DNA from: JAHHLP01 sp041609895
GTDB taxonomy: Bacteria > Bacteroidota > Rhodothermia > Rhodothermales > JABDKH01
Direction of reading: 5' to 3'
Length of the DNA stretch: 8,878 nucleotides
Assembly: GCA_041609895.1 (NCBI GenBank)
Contig: JBFIPX010000139.1
Span: forward strand, 1 to 8,878
Positions 1-7,278 of the stretch are shown piece after piece. The notes under the pieces were generated by a model. It did no database searches, had not been told where the DNA came from, and saw only the letters and a program-made list of their open reading frames with translations. The position numbers were made by a program, and so were the translations under genes. The first letter of the stretch is position 1; each line of letters begins with the position of its first letter.

Positions 1-87
1 AGAAGTGGCGGTCCGCAACCGCACGCGGAGTTAGTATCCGATTTTCGGTCGGTGATTTTCCGGAAGCGAGACGACCCCCGAAGGACG

Positions 88-125
88 AGAGCCGCTGCGG
101 CATGACCGCAACGGCTCTGTTTATT
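88..125 (+). terminator. Candidate intrinsic terminator, better suited to plus-strand transcription
   Basis: AGAGCCG (88-94) pairs with CGGCTCT (112-118), and TGCGG (96-100) pairs with CCGCA (106-110). The arms are separated by one C/A mismatch and the loop is CATGA. A short T-rich run, GTTTATT, follows on the plus side. Read from the minus strand, the hairpin lies about 45 bases past the ppdK stop but is followed by CTCGTCCTTC, which is a poor U-tract. It therefore fits a plus-strand gene ending left of or at the window edge, and could also act on ppdK readthrough. Frame 2 from the window edge reads about ten codons to a TAG at 32-34, which could be the end of such a gene, but this is too short to call. 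Confidence 0.45.
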
Positions 126-163
126 CGGACTGGTCCGTGACTTTATCGATGAACGACGCTCAC

Positions 164-2833
164 CTAGGCCGCCACCGCCTCATCAACCGGCTCATTCGTC
201 AGTCTCGACTGTGCCGCGGCGAGACGGGCGATCGGAACCCTGAACGGAGAGCATGACACGTAGTTCATCCCTACATCATAGCAGAATGCGACCGAGGCTG
301 GATCACCACCGTGCTCACCGCAGATGCCGACCTTGAGGTCGTCCTTCACTGATCGGCCGAGCGAGGTTCCCATCTTGACGAGCTGACCCACGCCTCTCAC
401 GTCGATCGACTGGAACGGGTCTTCCTCGAGAATTCTCCGACCAACGTAATCGGGAAGAAATCTCCCAGCGTCGTCGCGACTGTAGCCAAACGTCATTTGA
501 GTGAGGTCATTTGTGCCGAACGAGAAGAAGTCGGCTTCGCGTGCCACTTCGTCAGCCGTGAGCGCAGCTCGTGGAATCTCGATCATGGTTCCAACAAGGT
601 AATCGACCCGCTTTCCCTTCTCCGCAAAGACCTTCTCAGCCGTCTCCTGTATCACGCTCTTCTGGTTCTCGAATTCTTGCACCGTTCCGATGAGCGGCAC
701 CATGATTTCCGGAAGGACCGTCACGCCTTCACTTTCCAGTTCCACAGCGGCCTCGATGATAGCCCGTGTCTGCATTTGCGTAATCTCCGGATACGTAACG
801 CCGAGCCGACAACCTCTGTGACCCAACATCGGGTTCAGCTCCGCCAGGGCCTCGACTTTGGCGACCACTTGCTCCACACTGATGCCCAAGGCATCCGCGA
901 GCTCCCTCTGACCTTCTTCCTCATGAGGCAGAAACTCGTGCAGAGGCGGGTCAAGCAAACGGATCGTGACCGGGTACCCATCCATCGCTCGGAAAATGCC
1001 GATGAAGTCGTCCTTCTGGAACGGTAGAAGTCGGCCCAGGGCCGAACGTCGCTCCTCCTCGGTTGCGGCCATGATCATCTCTCGCATCGGAATGATGCGA
1101 TCACCTTCAAAGAACATATGCTCTGTTCTGCACAGACCAATTCCGACGGCGCCGAGAGTCCGAGCACGCTCGGCGTCCTGCGGCGTGTCCGCGTTTGTGC
1201 GAACACCCATGTCCTGAAACTCACCGACCCACTCCATGAACGTGTCAAAGTCGCCGCCCATCTTGGGGGGTACGAGGGTCTGTTGGCCGCGGATCACTTG
1301 GCCGGTCGAGCCGTCGATTGAGATCCAGTCGCCCTCCCTTACGGTGACCTGACCGTTCGTAAAGGACCTGGTTTCGTAGTTGACAACGATATCGCCGCAG
1401 CCCGCAACGCAAGGCTTGCCCCATCCACGAGCCACGACGGCCGCGTGACTGGTCATTCCTCCCCGTGACGTAAGGATTCCCTGGGCTGCATCCATCCCTC
1501 CAACATCCTCCGGGCTGGTTTCGATACGGATCAAGATGACCTTGCGGCCGTCTTCCTTAGCCTTCTCAGCGTCCGCAGCTGAGAATACGGCTTGGCCGAC
1601 TGCCGCCCCCGGTGACGCGGGCAGTCCCTTCCCAATCACCTGATCCTGAAACTCCATCGGATTTCGGAATCGCGGGTGCATCAGTTGATCAAGGTGTCTC
1701 GGTTCGACCAGTTTTTCGACCGCCGTTCGCCTGGAGACAAGCCCTTCAGACACCATGTCGACAGCGATCTTGACCGCAGCCGTTCCAGTCCTCTTCCCGT
1801 TTCGGGTCTGCAGAATGAAGAGTCGCCCTTCCTGAATCGTGAACTCGATGTCCTGCATGTTCTGATAATGCTCTTCGAGTTTCTGCGTCCAGTGGACTAG
1901 TTCATCATAAGCTTCGGGCAACTGCTCCTTTAGCTTCGAGATATTTTCAGGCGTCCGAATTCCTGCAACGACGTCCTCGCCCTGGGCGTCGATCAGGTAC
2001 TCTCCGTAAAGCTTGTGCTCGCCCGTGGACGGGTTGCGCGTGAAACACACTCCGGTACCACTTGTCTCTCCCATGTCGCCGAAGACCATCGCCTGTACAT
2101 TCACGGCTGTTCCGATGAGTCCCTTGATCTGATTGATCCGTCGATACTTGATCGCGCGCTCGGAGTCCCACGAACTGAAGACAGCGTTGATCGACAGTCT
2201 CAGCTGCTCCTGGGGATCCGTTGGGAACATGAATCCCGTGTACTTTCGGTAGATCGCTTTGTATCTGCCGACCAGATCCCTGAGATGTTCGGCATCCAGG
2301 TCGACCTCACTTTCTACTCCGGCCTCTTCCTTCACGGCCTCCAGTGCTCTCTCGAAACGCAGGTGGGGGACTCCCATCACCACGTTGCCGAACATATCAA
2401 TGAATCGGCGATAGGCGTCGAAGGCGAACTTGAGATTTCCCGTCCGTCGGGCGAGACCTTTCGCGACATCGTCGTTGATGCCAAGGTTGAGAACGGTGTC
2501 CATCATGCCCGGCATCGAAACTGCTGCGCCGCTACGCACGGATACGAGCAGCGGTCGATCCGGATCGCCCAATTTCAGATCGAGAGTTTCTTCGAGGTGC
2601 CGAATACCGTCAGCCACCTGCTCTTCGAGGCCGTCTGGCCATTTGCCACCGGACTCTGTGTAGTAGCGGCACGCTTCGGTGCTGATAGTGAAACCGGGAG
2701 GAACGGGCAGGCCGATGGAACTCATTTCGGCCAGGTTTGCGCCCTTGCCGCCAAGCAAGTCGCGCATGCTTCGGTCCGCCTCGGCGGACCCGTTTCCAAA
2801 CTTGTAAACCTTTTTGTCAGATATCGAAGTCAT
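164..2833 (-). CDS. ppdK: Pyruvate, phosphate dikinase
   Basis: Cytoplasmic enzyme that reversibly converts pyruvate, ATP and phosphate to phosphoenolpyruvate, AMP and pyrophosphate, linking glycolysis and gluconeogenesis. The 889-residue length fits the bacterial family. The N-terminal ATP-grasp nucleotide-binding domain (about 1-350) shows GGKGANLAEM (28-37), SVRSGAAVSMPGMMDT near 98-113, and an IEFTIQ...LQTRNGKRTG end near 329-350. The swivelling phosphohistidine domain (about 390-520) has GGMTSHAAVVARGWGKP with catalytic His463; Thr461 matches the site targeted by the regulatory kinase/phosphatase in other PPDKs. The C-terminal PEP/pyruvate barrel (about 535-880) has GIGLCRTEHMFF, LDPPLHEFLP, GHRGCRLG, MIEIPRAAL, FSFGTNDLTQMTFGYSRDD and the catalytic-cysteine motif GICGEHGGDP (Cys838). 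All key residues are present, so it looks functional. The ATG at 2833 is chosen because it precedes KKVYKFGNG, the usual PPDK beginning; an AGAGG lies 11 bases upstream. It is transcribed divergently from topA. The full three-domain layout and both catalytic residues separate it from PEP synthase and PTS enzyme I. Confidence 0.98.
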   Translation of the reverse strand: MTSISDKKVYKFGNGSAEADRSMRDLLGGKGANLAEMSSIGLPVPPGFTISTEACRYYTESGGKWPDGLEEQVADGIRHLEETLDLKLGDPDRPLLVSVRSGAAVSMPGMMDTVLNLGINDDVAKGLARRTGNLKFAFDAYRRFIDMFGNVVMGVPHLRFERALEAVKEEAGVESEVDLDAEHLRDLVGRYKAIYRKYTGFMFPTDPQEQLRLSINAVFSSWDSERAIKYRRINQIKGLIGTAVNVQAMVFGDMGETSGTGVCFTRNPSTGEHKLYGEYLIDAQGEDVVAGIRTPENISKLKEQLPEAYDELVHWTQKLEEHYQNMQDIEFTIQEGRLFILQTRNGKRTGTAAVKIAVDMVSEGLVSRRTAVEKLVEPRHLDQLMHPRFRNPMEFQDQVIGKGLPASPGAAVGQAVFSAADAEKAKEDGRKVILIRIETSPEDVGGMDAAQGILTSRGGMTSHAAVVARGWGKPCVAGCGDIVVNYETRSFTNGQVTVREGDWISIDGSTGQVIRGQQTLVPPKMGGDFDTFMEWVGEFQDMGVRTNADTPQDAERARTLGAVGIGLCRTEHMFFEGDRIIPMREMIMAATEEERRSALGRLLPFQKDDFIGIFRAMDGYPVTIRLLDPPLHEFLPHEEEGQRELADALGISVEQVVAKVEALAELNPMLGHRGCRLGVTYPEITQMQTRAIIEAAVELESEGVTVLPEIMVPLIGTVQEFENQKSVIQETAEKVFAEKGKRVDYLVGTMIEIPRAALTADEVAREADFFSFGTNDLTQMTFGYSRDDAGRFLPDYVGRRILEEDPFQSIDVRGVGQLVKMGTSLGRSVKDDLKVGICGEHGGDPASVAFCYDVGMNYVSCSPFRVPIARLAAAQSRLTNEPVDEAVAA

Positions 2834-3182
2834 GGCTGGTGAAGCCTCTGAAATGTACGTTGTCGGTTCACCCGATCACGGGTCTGCTTCTGATGTTCGG
2901 CCCTTCGCCGGGCGCGATGCAAGATTACAAAATCGTGATTTATTGGCCTTAAAACTTGATTCCGAGGCCTTTTCATTGACTCTTGGCTATCCCGATTTCG
3001 CGCGATCGAACATGCCGGTTCTCCCGGAAGAGTCTGGGGCCAATAGTTACTATTCCGGTCTGCATTCGTTGATGTCGCGGAACGTAACTCACACCTGCCG
3101 CGTGAGAGGGGCTCAAATTTCAGCGCCTCCAGAGCAATTGTCGGGGGCAAGATCATATTCCTCTGTCAGTTGTCCCTTGTGA
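2834..3182. promoter_or_regulatory. Divergent ppdK/topA intergenic region, no convincing gene
   Basis: These 349 bp separate two divergent starts and must carry promoters for both genes. An AT-rich block covers about 2921-2980, in contrast to the GC-rich surroundings. Read on the minus strand it contains TTTTGTAATCTTG, a loose match to a Bacteroidota -7 element (TAnnTTTG), about 90 bases before the ppdK start. I could not find a matching upstream element, so I make no firm promoter call. Two small hairpins lie in the presumed ppdK leader: ACCCG/CGGGT at 2870-2883 and GCCC/GGGC at 2900-2913. Nearer topA is an imperfect 13-bp palindrome, AATAGTTACTATT (3042-3054). Open frames exist on both strands but overlap ppdK and resemble no known protein. 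Confidence 0.4.
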
Positions 3183-5837
3183 ATGAAGAAGCTTGTCGTA
3201 GTTGAGTCACCCACGAAGGCGAAGACCATACGGAATTACCTGCCTTCGGGGGAGTTCCAGGTCGAAGCAAGCATGGGGCACATTCGTGATCTTCCCGCGT
3301 CGGCATCGCAGATTCCTGCAGCCGTGAAGAAGGAATCCTGGTCGCGCCTCGGTATCAACGTCGCCGAGGACTTTGAGCCCCTTTATGTGGTTCCTTCGGA
3401 CAAGAAGAAAGTTGTTCAGCATCTCAAGAAATCGTTGAAAGAGTCGTCTGAGCTCGTCATAGCGACGGACGAAGACCGAGAGGGTGAGTCGATTGGCTGG
3501 CATCTCGTAAACGTTCTCAAGCCAAAGGTGCCCGTTCGCCGCATGGTGTTTCACGAAATCACCAAGGATGCCGTCGAGGAGGCCCTGGAAAACACTCGCG
3601 ATATCAACTACGAGCTTGTCGATGCGCAGGAGACGCGTAGAATTCTCGACCGCCTCGTCGGCTATTCGATTTCCCCACTTCTATGGAAAAAGATCGCACC
3701 CCGGTTGTCCGCCGGCCGGGTGCAGAGTGTTGCTGTACGCTTGATCGTGCAGCGCGAGAAAGAACGCATCGTGTTTGTACCTGCGGGATACTGGGGCCTG
3801 AAGGCTGGGCTCGGAAAGAATGGTTCGACGTTTGACGCCACGTTGACGCACCTGAATGACGTTCGTGTTGCCGTCGGCCGCGACTTCGACGATGAGACAG
3901 GACTTCTGAAGGAAAATCTGAGTGACGGTAAGGACGTTGTCATCGTGAGCGAGGAGGTCGCGAGGAAATTGGCAGAGTCGCTTCCGAAAGAGAAGTGGTC
4001 GGTCAACCAGGTCGAGACACGTACGACAAAGAGAACGCCGGCACCTCCCTTCATCACCTCGACGCTCCAACAGGAATGCAGTCGCAAGCTCGGCTTGTCC
4101 GCCAGGCAGACGATGCAAGTGGCGCAGCGACTGTATGAACAGGGGTATATCACCTACATGCGTACGGACTCGACGACCCTGTCTGCCGAAGCTCTTGAAG
4201 CCAGCCGCGGCGTCGTGCGCAGGAAGTACGGTGAAGAGTATCTGAGCAGGAAGACGAGAACGTTTTCGGGGACGGTAGCCAACGCCCAAGAGGCCCACGA
4301 AGCGATTCGGCCGGCCGGGAAACAGATGCGCACGGCAGATGAGATCAGCCTGAGAGGGGTTGAGCAGAAGGTGTACGATCTCATCTGGAAACGAACTGTC
4401 GCGACGCAGATGGCAGACGCGCGGCTGCGCTTCACTACCGTGACTATCGGAGTAGCGACCACCGATACGAAGGCCACCTTCCGGGCATCCGGCAGGAAGA
4501 TCGAATTCCCGGGATTCTTTCGCGCATATGTCGAAGGCTCGGACGATCCTGAGGCAGCACTCGATAATCAGGATGAACCGCTTCCCGATATCAACCAGGG
4601 CGATCACCTGGACTGCAAGGACGTCGAAGCGACTGGCCATGAGACGAAGCCACCCGCACGGTTTACAGAAGCGTCCTTAATCAAGGTTCTCGAGTCCGAG
4701 GGCATAGGAAGGCCCAGTACCTACGCCACCATCATGGACACGATCGTGGCCCGCGGCTACGTCAGGCGGGAGCGATCGCAGCTGATACCGACCTTCACTG
4801 CGTTTGCCACTAACAGCCTCCTCGAAGAGCAGTTCGAGAATCTCGTTGACGTCGGATTCACCGCCGAAATGGAACGCGTTCTGGATGAGATCGCGACCGG
4901 CGACAAGGCCTCCAAGCCCTACTTACGGTCCTTCTACTCAGGAGAGGATGGGCTGGAGAATCGCGTTTCGCAGGGCCTCGATGACATCGACGCCCGCGCG
5001 GTTTCGACGATCAGTTTTCCGAAGTGGAATCCCTACGAGATCAGGGTCGGTAGGTACGGTCCATATGTCGAGTCTGAGGTCGACGGGGAGCGTGTCGTCG
5101 CTTCACTGTCACCCGATCTCGCACCGGGGGACGTGACGCGAGAAATGCTGGAGGAGGCCGTGGAGGCTGCCAGCAAGGGAGACGAACCGCTGGGTCAGCA
5201 TCCCGAGACGGGCGAAGACGTACTGCTGAAGAAGGGCCCCTACGGCTGGTACGTTCAGTTGGGGGAGAGTGACGACAACGGCAAGCCAAAGCGCATGTCG
5301 GTACCCAAAGGGGTAGATCCGGAGGATGTGAATCTGAAAATCGCTATAGACTTGCTCGCACTACCGCGCGAGCTAGGAGCGCACCCGGATACGGGCGAAA
5401 AAATACTGGCGAACATTGGACGGTACGGCCCATACGTACAGCACAAGCGAACCTTCGCTTCACTCTCCGGTGATGATGATGTTCTGACGGTGGAGTTGCC
5501 ACGCGCTCTCGAACTGATCAGCAAGAAGGCCAAGCGTAACGAACCGCTTCGATCGCTGGGTGATCATCCCGAAAGCGGCGAACCAGTAGATGTATTTGAA
5601 GGGCGTTATGGTCCATACGTAAAGCACGTGCGAACGAATGCCTCTCTTTCTGAGGGGTCGGACCCGGAGACGATCACGCTGGAGGAGGCCGTAGCCTTGC
5701 TGGAAGAGAAGAAGGCACGTGGAAAAGGCAAGGGCCGTTCCGGTAAGTCGCGGAAGAAGACGTCGGCGAAGAAGAAGTCTTCCGCATCGAAGAAATCGGC
5801 GAAGAAATCTTCGGCTAAGAAGCGGACTAAGAAGTAA
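3183..5837 (+). CDS. topA: DNA topoisomerase I (type IA)
   Basis: Relaxes negatively supercoiled DNA by nicking one strand through a 5'-phosphotyrosine link and passing the other strand; acts on the nucleoid. The protein has 884 residues. The N-terminal Toprim domain (about 1-125) begins VVVESPTKAKT with Glu8 and carries the Mg-binding triad in ATDEDREGE (Asp96, Asp98, Glu100). The type IA core (about 130-600) holds RLSAGRVQSVAVRLIV and the active-site motif GYITYMRTDS, with catalytic Tyr325 and Arg327, then EAHEAIRP and ESEGIGRPSTYATIM. After about residue 612 come four C-terminal repeats marked by GRYGPYV or a variant (623, 685, 746, 807), in place of the Cys4 zinc fingers of the E. coli type. 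Residues 843-884 form a Lys/Ser/Ala tail. The ATG at 3183 is chosen because MKKLVVVESPTKAKT is the standard family start. No Shine-Dalgarno sequence is visible, and a TGA in the same frame abuts the start codon. Reverse gyrase and topoisomerase III are unlikely given the architecture. Confidence 0.97.
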   Translation: MKKLVVVESPTKAKTIRNYLPSGEFQVEASMGHIRDLPASASQIPAAVKKESWSRLGINVAEDFEPLYVVPSDKKKVVQHLKKSLKESSELVIATDEDREGESIGWHLVNVLKPKVPVRRMVFHEITKDAVEEALENTRDINYELVDAQETRRILDRLVGYSISPLLWKKIAPRLSAGRVQSVAVRLIVQREKERIVFVPAGYWGLKAGLGKNGSTFDATLTHLNDVRVAVGRDFDDETGLLKENLSDGKDVVIVSEEVARKLAESLPKEKWSVNQVETRTTKRTPAPPFITSTLQQECSRKLGLSARQTMQVAQRLYEQGYITYMRTDSTTLSAEALEASRGVVRRKYGEEYLSRKTRTFSGTVANAQEAHEAIRPAGKQMRTADEISLRGVEQKVYDLIWKRTVATQMADARLRFTTVTIGVATTDTKATFRASGRKIEFPGFFRAYVEGSDDPEAALDNQDEPLPDINQGDHLDCKDVEATGHETKPPARFTEASLIKVLESEGIGRPSTYATIMDTIVARGYVRRERSQLIPTFTAFATNSLLEEQFENLVDVGFTAEMERVLDEIATGDKASKPYLRSFYSGEDGLENRVSQGLDDIDARAVSTISFPKWNPYEIRVGRYGPYVESEVDGERVVASLSPDLAPGDVTREMLEEAVEAASKGDEPLGQHPETGEDVLLKKGPYGWYVQLGESDDNGKPKRMSVPKGVDPEDVNLKIAIDLLALPRELGAHPDTGEKILANIGRYGPYVQHKRTFASLSGDDDVLTVELPRALELISKKAKRNEPLRSLGDHPESGEPVDVFEGRYGPYVKHVRTNASLSEGSDPETITLEEAVALLEEKKARGKGKGRSGKSRKKTSAKKKSSASKKSAKKSSAKKRTKK
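5016..5705 (+). repeat. Four tandem TopA C-terminal repeats
   Basis: The coding sequence for TopA residues 612 to about 841 contains four diverged copies of one unit. Copies 2-4 carry an HPxxGE element (QHPETGE, AHPDTGE, DHPESGE) followed by a glycine/tyrosine element, GPYGWYV or GRYGPYV. The first copy keeps only the GRYGPYV half. Copies 3 and 4 also share a downstream RTxASL stretch. This matches the known topoisomerase I C-terminal repeat family, which binds single-stranded DNA and replaces zinc ribbons in several phyla. The copies are diverged in DNA sequence, so this is an old protein repeat, not a recent duplication. Confidence 0.8.
5709..5834 (+). repeat. Low-complexity Lys/Ser/Ala tail of TopA
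   Basis: About 42 codons at the 3' end of topA use almost only Lys, Ser, Ala, Arg and Gly, with recurring SAKK and SKK units (for example KKSAKKSSAKK). The DNA is correspondingly rich in AAG, TCG and TCT codons. Such tails resemble eukaryotic H1-like tails and are known on topoisomerase I of actinobacteria and some Bacteroidota, where lysine-rich ends aid DNA binding and processivity. The same role is inferred here. The near-repeats make the region prone to slippage. Confidence 0.75.
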
Positions 5838-5876
5838 CGGCAAAGGCTACCGCCCGGTGTCCCGCTCTCCTTGCCG
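5828..5876 (-). terminator. Candidate rsgA terminator overlapping both gene ends
   Basis: Read on the minus strand, CGGCAAGG (5876-5869) pairs with CCTTTGCCG (5846-5838), with one bulged base, around a 22-base loop that contains a small inner ACC/GGT hairpin. A T-rich run, TTACTTCTTA (5837-5828), follows. The hairpin covers the rsgA stop codon and the gap between the two convergent genes, and its T-run lies inside the last codons of topA. On the plus strand it is followed by AATGGATT, so it suits rsgA better than topA. The long loop and broken T-run make the call weak. Confidence 0.35.
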
Positions 5877-6794
5877 AATGGATTCGAGAATGTTGAGGTA
5901 GCTCGCCCAGCGCTCTTGCGTAATCTCGCCCCGATCTACGGCGTCGATTACGGCACAATCGGGTTCGTGGTCATGCGTGCAGTTCGGGTAGTGACACTCG
6001 TCCAGCCACGGGATGAACTCGACGAAATAGTGTCCGAGTTCTTCGGGCTCAACGTCAACGATCCCATATTCGCGAATCCCCGGTGTATCGATGACGAAGC
6101 CACCGTCTGCCAGACGGTAGACCTCGGCATTGGTCGTGATGTGAACACCCTTGCGCGTTCGCTCGCTTACCTCTCCCGTCCGAAGTTGAAGCGAAGGGTC
6201 GACTGCATTGAGCAGGGATGATTTTCCCACGCCGGACGGCCCGGCAATGACCGTCATTCGATTGTGTAGATTCGTTCTTAGAACATCGATACCGTCGCCC
6301 TTGAGTGCGCTCGTGCGCAACACTGGATAACCGATGTCCGAATAGAGCCGGCACCAGTACTCGACCGGCTCCCTGATTCGTTCATCTACCAGATCATACT
6401 TATTAATGATCAGCCCTGCTGGTATACGATAGACTTCGGACATGACCAGGAATCGATCCACGAAACCCGGATTGAGTTTCGGAAGCAGTGTCGATTGAAC
6501 CACCCACGCAAAATCAACGTTGGCAACGATCACGTGCTCGACGCCGACCCGTCGGCCGGCCGCCCTCCGTACCAGTTTATTCTGGCGGGGCTGGACCTTC
6601 TCGATGACTCCAGTCGAATCTTCGAGGACGCGTATCAAGACATTGTCGCCGACAGCGAGAGGGTTTGTCTCCCCTTTATGCGTCAGGCGGAATCGGCCGG
6701 GCACCTTGCAGGGTACGCTACCCGAAGCAGTGCTCACCTCATACCAACTTCCTGTCGACTTGAAGACGACTCCCTCTTCGAGACCTTCAGTCAT
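5847..6794 (-). CDS. rsgA: Small ribosomal subunit biogenesis GTPase RsgA
   Basis: Circularly permuted GTPase that binds the maturing 30S subunit and hydrolyses GTP late in assembly; also called YjeQ or EngC. With the ATG at 6794 it has 315 residues, a normal length. An N-terminal OB-fold (about 5-75) includes STGSWYEV and NPLAVGDNVLI. The GTPase motifs come in permuted order: NKYD (G4, 131-134), TSALKG (G5, 161-166), GPSGVGKSS (G1/P-loop, 185-193), the KGVHITT switch region, then DTPG (G3, 236-239). A C-terminal zinc-binding segment has Cys267, Cys272, His274 and Cys280 in CHYPNCTHDHEPDC. The frame stays open upstream to a TTG at 6830, which would add 12 residues. I prefer the ATG because family members start a few residues before the OB-fold and neither start has a Shine-Dalgarno sequence. 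It converges on topA with 9 bp between stop codons and is divergent from the small gene at 6925. Confidence 0.96.
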   Translation of the reverse strand: MTEGLEEGVVFKSTGSWYEVSTASGSVPCKVPGRFRLTHKGETNPLAVGDNVLIRVLEDSTGVIEKVQPRQNKLVRRAAGRRVGVEHVIVANVDFAWVVQSTLLPKLNPGFVDRFLVMSEVYRIPAGLIINKYDLVDERIREPVEYWCRLYSDIGYPVLRTSALKGDGIDVLRTNLHNRMTVIAGPSGVGKSSLLNAVDPSLQLRTGEVSERTRKGVHITTNAEVYRLADGGFVIDTPGIREYGIVDVEPEELGHYFVEFIPWLDECHYPNCTHDHEPDCAVIDAVDRGEITQERWASYLNILESIRQGERDTGR

Positions 6795-6924
6795 GTAGTT
6801 CGAGTCCGCAGGGTCAGAACATTGGTTCAATTGCCGGCCGATCGTCGCAGGTACTCTGAAACCTGGCTGTGCAACCTTCGTCTACTCAGACGCCGGAAAC
6901 ACCTTTCAAACTGAGCAACAAAAA
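6795..6924. promoter_or_regulatory. Divergent spacer between rsgA and the small gene pair
   Basis: These 130 bp separate two divergent starts and should carry both promoters. No clear -35/-10 pair or Bacteroidota-type -7 element stands out on either strand. The 14 bases before the start at 6925 are A-rich (AGCAACAAAAA) with no Shine-Dalgarno sequence, a pattern common in Bacteroidota leaders. The assignment rests on gene orientation only. Confidence 0.35.
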
Positions 6925-7278
6925 ATGTCTGAGCAGGAAAACCAGCGCTCCGAGCAATATAAACGGGTCCGCGATAACTTTGAGGAACTACCTTTCGAAG
7001 AGAAGGCCTCGTTTCTGTTGGAGGCCGTGTTCGCAACGGTGACTCGAGGAATTGAGAGGGCCGGAAAGGTCGTGTCGGAGGAGTTGGAGACCGTTTTCAA
7101 GCAAGCCCAGGAGGCGGCAGAAAGGGCTGCCCGGAAGGCCAGCGACGAGTCCAACGGTGAAAGTGGCGGTAACGCTTCCGAGAACGCGGCCGCGAGTGCA
7201 GAGCCACACGGCGAACGGGAAGGGGAATCCGACACGGCTGCGGGGGCGAACGACGGCGACGAAAACAAGGAAGAATGA
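6925..7278 (+). CDS. Small hypothetical protein, amphipathic helix plus acidic tail
   Basis: I do not recognise this 117-residue protein. Residues 1-25 are charged. About 26-72 read as one long amphipathic helix (SFLLEAVFATV, then ERAGKVVSEELETVFKQ, then AAERAARKA) with hydrophobic residues spaced every three to four positions. Residues 73-117 form an acidic, Gly/Asn/Ser/Ala-rich tail that is probably disordered. It has no cysteine, signal peptide or clear membrane span. The ATG at 6925 is the first in frame, with an A-rich leader. The stop overlaps the next gene's start in ATGA, so the two are probably co-transcribed and translationally coupled. The profile resembles phasins and other helical surface or oligomerisation proteins, but that is composition only. 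Evidence that it is real: the coupled downstream frame, start placement just inside a divergent spacer, and helical periodicity. A 193-codon antisense frame covers the same DNA but is Ser-rich and unlike a folded protein. Confidence 0.72.
   Translation: MSEQENQRSEQYKRVRDNFEELPFEEKASFLLEAVFATVTRGIERAGKVVSEELETVFKQAQEAAERAARKASDESNGESGGNASENAAASAEPHGEREGESDTAAGANDGDENKEE

Noticed and set aside
2015..2842. 275-codon open frame antisense to ppdK
   Set aside because: It lies opposite a fully conserved PPDK domain, has no recognisable motif or ribosome site, and such antisense frames are common in GC-rich genes.
2830..3156. 108-codon minus-strand frame running into ppdK
   Set aside because: Overlaps the ppdK start, Arg/Gln-rich without structure, and would occupy the only space for the ppdK promoter.
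2814..3182. 122-codon plus-strand frame whose stop abuts the topA start
   Set aside because: It overlaps the ppdK 5' end, spans the divergent promoter region and has no family resemblance. The abutting stop looks like chance.
3681..4640. 319-codon open frame antisense to topA
   Set aside because: It covers the conserved TopA catalytic core on the other strand. Its translation is Arg/Leu/Ser-rich with no motif, as expected of a shadow.
5709..5834. Lys/Ser/Ala-rich repeats considered as a separate mobile or satellite repeat
   Set aside because: They are in frame at the end of topA and match the known lysine-rich tails of this enzyme.
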